Source: JAEZKC01 sp046538945 | GTDB lineage: Bacteria > Fibrobacterota > Chitinivibrionia > Chitinivibrionales > Chitinispirillaceae | Direction of reading: 5' to 3' | DNA: 35,656 nt | Assembly: GCA_046538945.1 (NCBI GenBank) | Contig: JBKHHW010000016.1 | Location: forward strand, 1-35,656 | Shown: one piece after another, positions 8,036 to 15,016 of the stretch | Layout of the letters: every line of letters begins with the position of its first letter | Position numbering within the stretch: position 1 is the first letter of the stretch | Translations under genes and position numbers: made by a program | Notes under the pieces: model-generated | Told to the model about the DNA's origin: nothing | The model's input: the letters and a program-made list of their open reading frames with translations, nothing else | Databases searched by the model: none

Positions 8036-8400
8036 GTATGTTCTTCACGAAATTTTTCCATTGCTTCTTGAACCGCCGGGCGTTTTTCCACTTTTAGAAC
8101 ATTGAACCATCCCGGCTTGCGGACTAAGTAATCACCCCGTATCGCAGTTAATAACGGGGAACGGTTTTTGACATACCTTTCGATCCGTTCGCCCTCCTTG
8201 GTTTCCAGAGTGATCCTGTAATACCCTCTGCGCAGAAAGACGTGCTTTTTTTCTACCAGGAAGCCTTCGAAGCCCTGGCTCGGCTGAATCCTGGTCAGAT
8301 AAAAATCATAGCCGAACCAAAGAAGTATCGGGACTGCCACAATCAGCGCAAGCCGCCCCTTGAAAGAAACCTTCCCACTTCTGTAGCTGAAGTTCTGCAT
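8029..8400 (-). CDS. Hypothetical single-pass membrane protein
   Basis: 123 residues, unrecognised. A basic N-terminus (SYRSGKVSFKGR) precedes one transmembrane helix at about 17-33 (LALIVAVPILLWFGYDF). A roughly 90-residue charged soluble domain follows, probably on the periplasmic side or exposed as a small beta domain (FLVEKKHVFLRRGYYRITLETKEG). It converges with the AsnB-like gene and overlaps its last 7 bases. The upstream Shine-Dalgarno is weak (GGAA). The reading frame has gene-like composition but no homolog comes to mind. Confidence 0.55.
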   Translation of the reverse strand: MQNFSYRSGKVSFKGRLALIVAVPILLWFGYDFYLTRIQPSQGFEGFLVEKKHVFLRRGYYRITLETKEGERIERYVKNRSPLLTAIRGDYLVRKPGWFNVLKVEKRPAVQEAMEKFREEHTQ

Positions 8401-8640
8401 GTTTCCAAGATATATAAAGTGTCAGATAATAACAAAATATTATGAACAATCAGAGTCGCTGCAATTAGGATTATCCCATGCCGGCTCTCAACGCACCCGA
8501 ACAAAAACACGATCCTCTGGTGCACATCTATTATTTTATGTAGCTTTAATAGAGGGGCTGTCGCTGGAAAAGTCAGTTTTCCCACCCTGGGCAGTATTCC
8601 GGAAGTACTATCCTCGCAATTTCAAGGAGTTCTCATTAGA
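8401..8640. promoter_or_regulatory. Divergent intergenic region upstream of transketolase
   Basis: This 240-base region separates the leftward small membrane-protein gene from the rightward transketolase gene. It is AT-rich at its left end. CTATTA and TAATAG near 8528-8552, and GGAAAA (8566-8571) with TTTTCC (8577-8582), form weak inverted repeats. I cannot assign a promoter with confidence. AAGGAG at 8624-8629 is the transketolase ribosome-binding site. Confidence 0.3.
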
Positions 8641-10740
8641 ATGGATTTCAAGACGATCGATCGTGCCGCCGATAACATCCGTATCCTTTCCGCGGCCATG
8701 GTGGAACGCGCTAAATCGGGACATCCCGGTGGTGCAATGGGAGGTGCCGATTTCATAAACATCCTCTACAGCGAATTTCTCAATTGGGACCCCGATGACA
8801 TGGAATGGCCCAATCGGGACCGTTTCTATCTGGATCCGGGTCACATGTCGCCCATGCTCTATTCGGTTCTCACACTGAGCGGTGTTTATTCAATTGATGA
8901 CATAAAGGACTTCAGGCAGTGGGGAAGTTGTACTCCGGGGCATCCCGAACGCGATGTGAAGCGGGGAATTGAAAATACATCCGGACCTCTGGGCCAGGGA
9001 CATGCCATGGGGCTGGGTGCTGCGATCGCGGAACGGTTTCTGGCTGCGCGTTTCGGTGAGTGGACCTCCCACAAGACATACGCCTATGTGTCTGACGGAG
9101 GAATCCAGGAAGAGATTTCCCAGGGTGTGGGACGGCTTGCAGGACATCTGGGCTTGAGCAATTTCGTCATGTTTTTCGATTCAAACGATATTCAGCTTTC
9201 AAGCTCAACCGATGAGGTCACAAGCGAGAATACCGCTGCGAAGTACGAAGCCTGGGGCTGGAATGTACTGACGATTGACGGCAATGACCAGCATCAGATA
9301 CGGGATGCTCTCAAAAATGCCCGGGCCCAGACTGAAAAACCTACCCTGATTATCGGAAAGACGATCATGGGCAAGGGGGCGCGGGATGAAAAGGGACAGT
9401 CTTTTGAATGCCAGATTTCCACTCACGGTATGCCGCTTTCCAGCGCAGGGGCATCCATTGAGGAAACAATAAAGAATTTGGGCGGTGATCCGGCTGACCC
9501 GTTCAGAATTTTCCCCGAAGTTACCGCCTTATATTCTGAAGTTCTGGACAGAAAAAGAGAGTATGCCCGTAGCAGAAAAGCCCAGCAGGCCCAATGGGAA
9601 AAGGAAAACCCTGAACTGGCCAAGAAATTTGCCTCCTATATGAACGGTGAGCTACCCGAAATCGACTGGGAGTCGATACAGCAGAAATTAAATGTGCCCA
9701 GCCGGGCGGCTTCGGGAGTGGTGCTCGGTGAGTTCGGAAAAAAGATCGGGAATATGATTGTTTCTTCTGCCGATCTTTCCAACAGTGATAAAACAGACGG
9801 TTTCCTTAAGCATACAAAGGTCCTCAAAAAAGGCGATTTCTCCGGGGCATTTCTTCAGTCCGGAGTTGCTGAACTGACCATGGCCGCTGTGATGAACGGG
9901 ATTTCCTCCCACGGAGGAGTTTTTGCCGTTTGCGGAACCTTTTTCGCATTCTCCGATTACATGAAACCTGCCGTGCGCATGGCGGCTCTGATGGAGCTTC
10001 CGGTGAAGTATGTCTGGACTCATGATGCGTTCCGGGTCGGCGAGGACGGACCCACTCATCAGCCCATCGAGCAGGAGCTGCAGGTAAGGCTGCTTGAAAA
10101 AATGGACAATCTCCACGGAAGGCGCAGCATGCTTGTGCTTCGTCCCGCGGATGCGGTGGAGACTACAGTAGCATGGAAGCTGGCTTACGAGAATGTAAAC
10201 GGACCCAGCGCGCTTCTGCTGAGCCGTCAGAACATTGCAGATGTTCCTGCCAGGACCGGTTCCACACGCTACAAGGACGCGCTCAACGCCTCCAGAGGAG
10301 CGTATGTCGTGTATGATTGTGAAGGGACTCCTGATCTGGTTCTTGTGGCCAACGGTTCTGAGGTGATCACCTGTGTTGAAGGGGCTCAGATTCTGAGCAA
10401 AGAGCGCCGACTTGCTGTCAGGGTGGTGAGTGCACCCTCTGAAGGCCTTTTCAGGGAACAGAGCGATGATTACAAAGAATCACTTCTTCCTTTCGGTGTA
10501 CCGGCTATGGGTTTGACTGCCGGGCTTCCTCTGAATCTTCAGGGTATGGTAGGGCCTATGGGCAAGGTGATCGGCATGGAAAGGTTCGGGGCATCCGCAC
10601 CTTTTAAAGTGTTGGATGAAAAATTCGGGTACACAGCAAACAATGTGGTCAGGCAGGCCGAAATATATCTTAAGGAGCATGCGTCTTTGATGAGTCGCGT
10701 GGCTACGGTTTGCGAAAATGAGGAAAAACTGGCAGATTAA
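8641..10740 (+). CDS. tkt: Transketolase
   Basis: Thiamine-diphosphate enzyme of the non-oxidative pentose phosphate pathway, moving two-carbon ketol units between sugar phosphates. Full length at 699 residues. Visible elements are SGHPG (26-30), the phosphate-site TPGHPE near 98-103, SGPLGQG (114-120) and the ThDP/Mg-binding SDGGIQEE motif (151-158) with SND downstream. In the Pyr domain are GVAELTMAA with the catalytic Glu, then FRVGEDGPTHQP. The usual REH around the catalytic Glu reads AEL here, and the canonical GDG reads SDG. I recall these features from Bacteroidota/Fibrobacterota transketolases, so they mark a lineage rather than decay. AAGGAG lies 11 bases before the ATG. It is a single gene followed by the phosphoesterase after 60 bases. 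Confidence 0.93.
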   Translation: MDFKTIDRAADNIRILSAAMVERAKSGHPGGAMGGADFINILYSEFLNWDPDDMEWPNRDRFYLDPGHMSPMLYSVLTLSGVYSIDDIKDFRQWGSCTPGHPERDVKRGIENTSGPLGQGHAMGLGAAIAERFLAARFGEWTSHKTYAYVSDGGIQEEISQGVGRLAGHLGLSNFVMFFDSNDIQLSSSTDEVTSENTAAKYEAWGWNVLTIDGNDQHQIRDALKNARAQTEKPTLIIGKTIMGKGARDEKGQSFECQISTHGMPLSSAGASIEETIKNLGGDPADPFRIFPEVTALYSEVLDRKREYARSRKAQQAQWEKENPELAKKFASYMNGELPEIDWESIQQKLNVPSRAASGVVLGEFGKKIGNMIVSSADLSNSDKTDGFLKHTKVLKKGDFSGAFLQSGVAELTMAAVMNGISSHGGVFAVCGTFFAFSDYMKPAVRMAALMELPVKYVWTHDAFRVGEDGPTHQPIEQELQVRLLEKMDNLHGRRSMLVLRPADAVETTVAWKLAYENVNGPSALLLSRQNIADVPARTGSTRYKDALNASRGAYVVYDCEGTPDLVLVANGSEVITCVEGAQILSKERRLAVRVVSAPSEGLFREQSDDYKESLLPFGVPAMGLTAGLPLNLQGMVGPMGKVIGMERFGASAPFKVLDEKFGYTANNVVRQAEIYLKEHASLMSRVATVCENEEKLAD

Positions 10741-10800
10741 GGGTTTTTCGAGCGTTTCCTCTTGTGCGGGTCCGGTTTTTCACCTACCAGGGGGCTTATT

Positions 10801-11331
10801 ATGAGGATCGGAGTCGTCAGTGATACTCACCGCAACTGCGAGTATCTTGAAAAAGCAGTCGATCTTCTGGTCAGCAGACAGAAGATCGCATCTTTGTACC
10901 ATCTTGGCGATGATTACAATGATGTAAAAGGGCTCGGAGAACATTATCTGGAAATAGTTCAGGTTCCGGGTATCTACGAAGAAGGCTACAAAAACAAAAC
11001 CCTTCCCGCCACGGTCATCGAGAATATCCAGGGAGTGCAGATTCTGCTTGTACACAGCCTGGAAAAGGATCTGGATGATGATGATCTGGTGAATTCTGAT
11101 ATCATTCTCTATGGTCATACCCACAAGCGTGAACTCCGCCTGGATGGGGGGAAACTGTTCATGAATCCCGGACATCTCAAAGGGCAACTAGACAAAAACA
11201 TGCCTCCCTCCTTCGGGTTGCTTACCATTATGAACCGTCAGGTTACAGCCGCGATTTATGATATGGAAATGAATGAAATCAGCACTATGGAGCTGTTGCG
11301 GTCAGAAAGCGGTCTTTACAAGTCCGGTTGA
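10801..11331 (+). CDS. Metallophosphoesterase, YfcE/MJ0936-like
   Basis: Small calcineurin-like phosphodiesterase/phosphatase of about 176 residues. Metal-binding motifs visible are DTH (8-10), GDD (36-38), His85 in LLVHS, GHTH (105-108) and NPGH (122-125), as in YfcE-type enzymes acting on phosphodiesters. The GNH(D/E) motif that normally supplies a metal-ligand Asn reads PGIYE (56-60), so that Asn is missing. ATG 10801 is preferred over ATG 10762 because AGGGGG lies seven bases upstream and the DxH motif normally begins within ten residues. It follows transketolase on the same strand. A small hairpin begins right at its stop codon. Confidence 0.78.
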   Translation: MRIGVVSDTHRNCEYLEKAVDLLVSRQKIASLYHLGDDYNDVKGLGEHYLEIVQVPGIYEEGYKNKTLPATVIENIQGVQILLVHSLEKDLDDDDLVNSDIILYGHTHKRELRLDGGKLFMNPGHLKGQLDKNMPPSFGLLTIMNRQVTAAIYDMEMNEISTMELLRSESGLYKSG

Positions 11332-11349
11332 GGCTGAATGGTTTCAGCC
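11332..11349. other. Hairpin between convergent phosphoesterase and mgtE
   Basis: GGCTGAA (11332-11338) and TTCAGCC (11343-11349) form a perfect 7-bp stem with a 4-nt loop. It spans the junction where the phosphoesterase gene (stop at 11331) meets the mgtE stop codon at 11344-11346. Its position suits a bidirectional transcription stop, but no T-run follows on either strand. Confidence 0.4.
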
Positions 11350-12699
11350 CAGTATCGAAGAGGCTATTGAGAAGTAGATTATTACTCCCACGATATCCGT
11401 AACGCTGGTGACCAGGGGAGCGCTGGCCGTTGCCGGGTCCCGTCCCAGCTTGCGCAGAATGAACGGCAGGCACATGCCGATGAGACTGCCTGTCAGCACG
11501 ATAAGAAACATGGAAAGTGCTATTGTGATCGCCATCTGATAGCCGCCTCTGAACATTCCTACTGCGGCGGCTGCAATCCCCATTGCTCCTCCCAGAGTGG
11601 TGCCGACAAGAATTTCCTTTAGAAGCATGCGGCCCCAGTCACTCATCTGCACATCTCCTGTCGCAAGCGCTCTGACCATAAGCAGTGCTGATTGTGCTCC
11701 GGCATTACCTCCGCCTGCAATGAGAAGCGGCAGGAAGAAAACCAGTGCCACGGTACTGGCGATGACATCCTCAAAATAGGCGATTCCTGCGCCCGAGAAT
11801 ATGTTCACGAAAATCAGCAGCACGAGCCAGAAGACCCTGCGTCGGTACAACAGCCCGACCGGAGCTTCCCGCAGATTCTCGATAGGGTCCTCGTCAGTCT
11901 CGAAGCTCAAACCTCCGATTCTCTGAAAGTCCTCTGTTGCCTGTATGTCCGCGGCATCCATAAGGTCGTCAATGGTCACTATTCCGAGAAGTTTGCCCAT
12001 GGTATCGACAACGGGAAGAGCAAGGTAGTTGTACTTTTTGATCATGTCAACCGCTTCTTCCAGATCACTCATGGCCGAGATGGCTATGAAGTTATAGTCC
12101 ATGACAGTGCGGACCTCCTGGTCGGGGGATGCCAGAATCAGATGTCTGAGTGCGACTTCATCCACCAGCTTGCCGGTTTGGTCAGTAACGTATACAACGT
12201 TGATGGTTTCACTGTCCCGTCCGTATCTTCTGATATGGTCAAGTGCTCTTTCGATCGTCCAGTCTTCTTTGATGTAGACGATATTGGGGGTCATTACCCT
12301 TCCCACGCTGTCTTCCGGATATCCCAGAAGGATTCTGGTTTCCTTGAGGTCCTGGGGACTGAGCAGATTCAGCAGTTTGCGGGTGATCTCCGCGGGCATC
12401 TCCTCCATCAGTGCCGTTCTGTCATCCGGGTCCAGATTCGCCAGGAGATGACGAAGCTCGTGGTTGGTCATGTCCTCCACCAGCTCGTCCTGCACAGTGG
12501 GGCTAAGTTCGGAGAAGACATCCGCTGCGAAGCGTCGGGGGAGAAACCGGAGAAGAAGAACACGCTGGGGCTCTTTGAGCGTCGCGATGAGGTCCGCAAC
12601 CTCCGGAGGGGGCCAGGTGGAGAGGTTTTTGCGCAGTTCAGCCCATTGACGGTCGTTGATGAGCTGCATGATATCTGCTATGACCTGTTCTTGGTACAT
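11344..12699 (-). CDS. mgtE: Magnesium transporter MgtE
   Basis: Inner-membrane Mg2+ channel/transporter of 451 residues, the normal size. An N-terminal helical superhelix domain occupies about 1-130. A CBS pair occupies about 137-255 (SVGRVMTPN, VRTVMDYNFIAI, LLGIVTIDDL), followed by a plug helix. About five transmembrane helices follow from ~288. The selectivity region reads LLIAGGGNAGAQS near 325-337, and the C-terminal helix carries TSVTDIVGVIIYF with the conserved Asp. In known MgtE the cytosolic domains close the channel when Mg2+ is high. A longer frame to 12885 is rejected because GGGGAG lies just before ATG 12699 and the extra residues are not MgtE-like. I see no M-box in the leader. 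Confidence 0.92.
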   Translation of the reverse strand: MYQEQVIADIMQLINDRQWAELRKNLSTWPPPEVADLIATLKEPQRVLLLRFLPRRFAADVFSELSPTVQDELVEDMTNHELRHLLANLDPDDRTALMEEMPAEITRKLLNLLSPQDLKETRILLGYPEDSVGRVMTPNIVYIKEDWTIERALDHIRRYGRDSETINVVYVTDQTGKLVDEVALRHLILASPDQEVRTVMDYNFIAISAMSDLEEAVDMIKKYNYLALPVVDTMGKLLGIVTIDDLMDAADIQATEDFQRIGGLSFETDEDPIENLREAPVGLLYRRRVFWLVLLIFVNIFSGAGIAYFEDVIASTVALVFFLPLLIAGGGNAGAQSALLMVRALATGDVQMSDWGRMLLKEILVGTTLGGAMGIAAAAVGMFRGGYQMAITIALSMFLIVLTGSLIGMCLPFILRKLGRDPATASAPLVTSVTDIVGVIIYFSIASSILG

Positions 12700-12881
12700 C
12701 CACTCCCCAATAGTCTTGTTTTTATGGCTAAACCGCACAGATAATATAGTACAAGCCCCCGGCGCTTCCGAAAAAACCAGTTTCTTTTGCTTTCGGAAAC
12801 CTCTTTTCAGTGCAGCGGAGACTATCTTATTTACTGATGTCCGTACAGAAAAGGCCTGCTGGTATCCGGCCTGGAGGCGCT

Positions 12882-13013
12882 TCACCAGTCGGTTATGGTC
12901 ACTTCACCGTATTGTCCCAGCATGATATTGTCCGGGTTGAGATCCAGATGGATGACGCTCTTGTCATTTCTGCAACAATAAATGGAATCCTGATCTGATT
13001 TCACTCGTGTCAC
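12882..13013 (-). pseudogene. Decayed Ser/Thr protein kinase fragment (catalytic loop)
   Basis: In the gap between the dus and mgtE genes, the minus strand reads about 43 codons. These contain SVIHLDLNPDNIMLGQYG followed by EVTITDW and a TGA stop (12884-12882). This is recognisably the kinase catalytic loop (HRDxKPDN) followed by the strand leading to the DFG/DWG motif. Arg of HRD is Leu and Lys of DxKPDN is Asn, and the stop falls where the Gly of DWG belongs. No N-lobe or activation segment is present on either side, and a 1-base shift gives only unrelated sequence. This is a remnant, not a working kinase. A GTG at 13013 could in principle start a tiny peptide. Confidence 0.7.
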
Positions 13014-13040
13014 AAAAAAAAACGGTTCCGGGAAAAAATG

Positions 13041-14036
13041 TCAATCCGCAGTGCCTGTCTCTGCGATGTTGTTTTTCGGGAGTGGCAGAAAGCCGGTGTG
13101 ACAGCGTAGAAACGATTCGATTTCGGCTCTGTATTCATCGATACTCGAACATCGTAGTATTCTTTCCGTGAGCCGACCCGATGCATCGAGTCCGGTTCCC
13201 AGAAATCCCCACAGTTCTTTCATTTTGCCCAGGACATTTCTTTCTCCGGGCAGGTGCCTGCAGTTGACCTCAAGCAGATCCGATAGGAATAGATTTGCTT
13301 TCTCAGCCGAAAATCTGTTTTCCGCCCCTCTGATTATGGGTAGAAGGTAGGGATATCTGATTAATCCCCGTCCGATCATCCATTTTCTGATCCGGGGAAA
13401 TCTGTTTGACAAATATAGCAGATCAGACTTCGACTGAATATCACCGTTGTAGACTACTTCATGTGTACACTGGTAATAGCAGGTTTCAAACGTGTCCAGA
13501 TCCACGGATCCGTCATACATCTGATTGCCAGTTCGGGGATGTATGATCACTTCTCTGAGGGGGAAATCATTGAATACAGGAATCAGTTTTTCCAGATCGC
13601 CTTTCTGCTCCAGGCCTAAGCGGACCTTTACTGAAAGAGAAAGGGGCATTGATGGTACTGTTTTTTCGAGAAATGCCCTGATTTCATCTTTGTGCGGCAG
13701 TAAACCGCTTCCTCTTCTCTTGCGGGTTATGAGAGGGGAGGGGCACCCCAGATTCCAGTTCACCTTTTCGAACCCCTGCTGGGAAAACCTTTTGCAGAGA
13801 AGAAGAAAGCCTTCGGTATCATTTCCTATGATCTGTGGAATGAGGCGCTTTAAATCGTTTTCTTCAGGAAGAGTATCTTTAAGATGACGGAGCCGAACAC
13901 TGTTGCCCTTCACGGTTGAAATGAACGGGGCTACTATGTAGTCAAAACAGCCGAAATGACGTTCGTAGACAGAACGGAAAAACCGGTCGGTTATACCTCT
14001 GAGCGGAGCCAGATACAGAATGGGCGGGGTATTCAT
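13041..14036 (-). CDS. tRNA-dihydrouridine synthase (Dus family)
   Basis: FMN-dependent enzyme reducing specific uridines in the tRNA D-loop or nearby. A TIM-barrel N-terminal domain starts with YLAPLRGITDRFFR (the usual APM.G.TD segment). The catalytic Cys is Cys98 in NWNLGCPS. FMN phosphate-site elements include HPRTGNQMYDG, VVYNGDI and MIGRGLI. A helical C-terminal domain ends the 331-residue protein. Subfamily (DusB or DusC-like) cannot be fixed. The start lies 11 bases after the stop of the outer-membrane protein gene upstream, so the two are probably cotranscribed. Confidence 0.87.
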   Translation of the reverse strand: MNTPPILYLAPLRGITDRFFRSVYERHFGCFDYIVAPFISTVKGNSVRLRHLKDTLPEENDLKRLIPQIIGNDTEGFLLLCKRFSQQGFEKVNWNLGCPSPLITRKRRGSGLLPHKDEIRAFLEKTVPSMPLSLSVKVRLGLEQKGDLEKLIPVFNDFPLREVIIHPRTGNQMYDGSVDLDTFETCYYQCTHEVVYNGDIQSKSDLLYLSNRFPRIRKWMIGRGLIRYPYLLPIIRGAENRFSAEKANLFLSDLLEVNCRHLPGERNVLGKMKELWGFLGTGLDASGRLTERILRCSSIDEYRAEIESFLRCHTGFLPLPKNNIAETGTAD

Positions 14037-14047
14037 GTGAGATATCT

Positions 14048-14944
14048 TCAGTAGTGGAACTTTATCCCCAGTTCAAGGAGCTGATCTTTGCTGTAGATAG
14101 GCTTTTCACTTGGAAATTCATAGTTGTAATTCATGAAAAACGAGATGCCGTGTTTATAGCGGTAAAGGTCTGCTTTCAGAGACAGTTTGCCGGACCAGTA
14201 GCAGGTCCCTGCGGTATCGGAAAAGAGCTGGAGTTCATGGCCGGCATTGAAAATCCAGGATTCTGTTCTGTAAAAGGCGTAATCTGTCTCCACCCGGGAA
14301 ACTGTTCTCCAGTTGTGCCCTCCCGAAAGAATTTTCGGGTTAACTGATCCGAAGAACTCCGTGATGAAGTAACCGAAATAAGCATTCCAGGTGAACCGGT
14401 CTGGGTAGCCCCATGTACCGTTCTCTTCGAGTCTTCGGATGAAGAATCGCCGCCGGTAGTTTTCCGAAGCAGCACTTACAAACAGCTGATTCCAGTAAGG
14501 TGTACTTCTGGTATTCCTGTCCACTTCATGAAAGCAGCGGTGATCAAGCCCCAGCTGGTAGTGAAATCCTTTATGGCGTATTTCGAAAAAGGGACTGAGA
14601 GCGTAATGAACATCTCGGGGGTCAAACACAATATCCTTGTGCTGTTTCCCCATCCCTAGGTTGTTCAGGTAAAACCCTCCAAGAAAGAACTTGTCTGCAT
14701 AGGACACGAACATGGCTTCAAATCGCGTCGTACCCTCCAGAAGATAGGCTTTTTCGAACTGTTCGTTTTTATGGTTGGCAAACCATCTCGCGTCCTGCTC
14801 AAAGTAGTATTCGGGTAATACGTTGATGTTTTTGAGAACGCTGTTTTCTTTCTGAGTTTCGGAAAATGATGCTGAGGCGCAAAACAATATAATGAGAAAA
14901 GAAAATGTAGACTTTCCGATAAAAAAATATTTGGTCTGAATCAT
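14048..14944 (-). CDS. Probable outer-membrane beta-barrel protein, unknown function
   Basis: About 298 residues from the preferred start. A signal peptide is evident (hydrophobic FSFLIILFCASASFS, cleavage expected before ETQ). The mature part alternates short amphipathic strands rich in Tyr, Phe and Trp (for example FEAMFVSYADKFFLGGFYL and RFTWNAYFGYFITEFFG). It ends in a final strand LLELGIKFHY with a terminal aromatic, as in outer-membrane barrels recognised by BamA. I do not recognise a family. ATG 14998 would add 18 residues ahead of the signal peptide without a ribosome site. The neighbours polB and dus do not suggest a role. Confidence 0.62.
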   Translation of the reverse strand: MIQTKYFFIGKSTFSFLIILFCASASFSETQKENSVLKNINVLPEYYFEQDARWFANHKNEQFEKAYLLEGTTRFEAMFVSYADKFFLGGFYLNNLGMGKQHKDIVFDPRDVHYALSPFFEIRHKGFHYQLGLDHRCFHEVDRNTRSTPYWNQLFVSAASENYRRRFFIRRLEENGTWGYPDRFTWNAYFGYFITEFFGSVNPKILSGGHNWRTVSRVETDYAFYRTESWIFNAGHELQLFSDTAGTCYWSGKLSLKADLYRYKHGISFFMNYNYEFPSEKPIYSKDQLLELGIKFHY

Positions 14945-15016
14945 CACTGTCCATTCGAAATAAGTTAATCTGTTGCTATAAATATGGCATCGCTGCAATG
15001 GTTATTTCAATTACCT

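Noticed and set aside
11692..12744. 350-codon plus-strand frame
   Set aside because: It is the antisense shadow of mgtE, whose domains are unmistakable on the other strand.
12700..12881. Possible M-box or other Mg2+ riboswitch in the mgtE leader
   Set aside because: I could not find the conserved M-box sequence blocks, and the region is partly kinase debris.
12700..12885. N-terminal extension of MgtE from ATG 12885
   Set aside because: The extra 62 residues are unlike MgtE, a GGGGAG precedes ATG 12699, and the normal family length is about 450.
13010..13035. Poly-T tract after the dus gene on the minus strand as a terminator
   Set aside because: The only stem before the T-run is CGG-AA-CCG (3 bp), too weak for a Rho-independent terminator.
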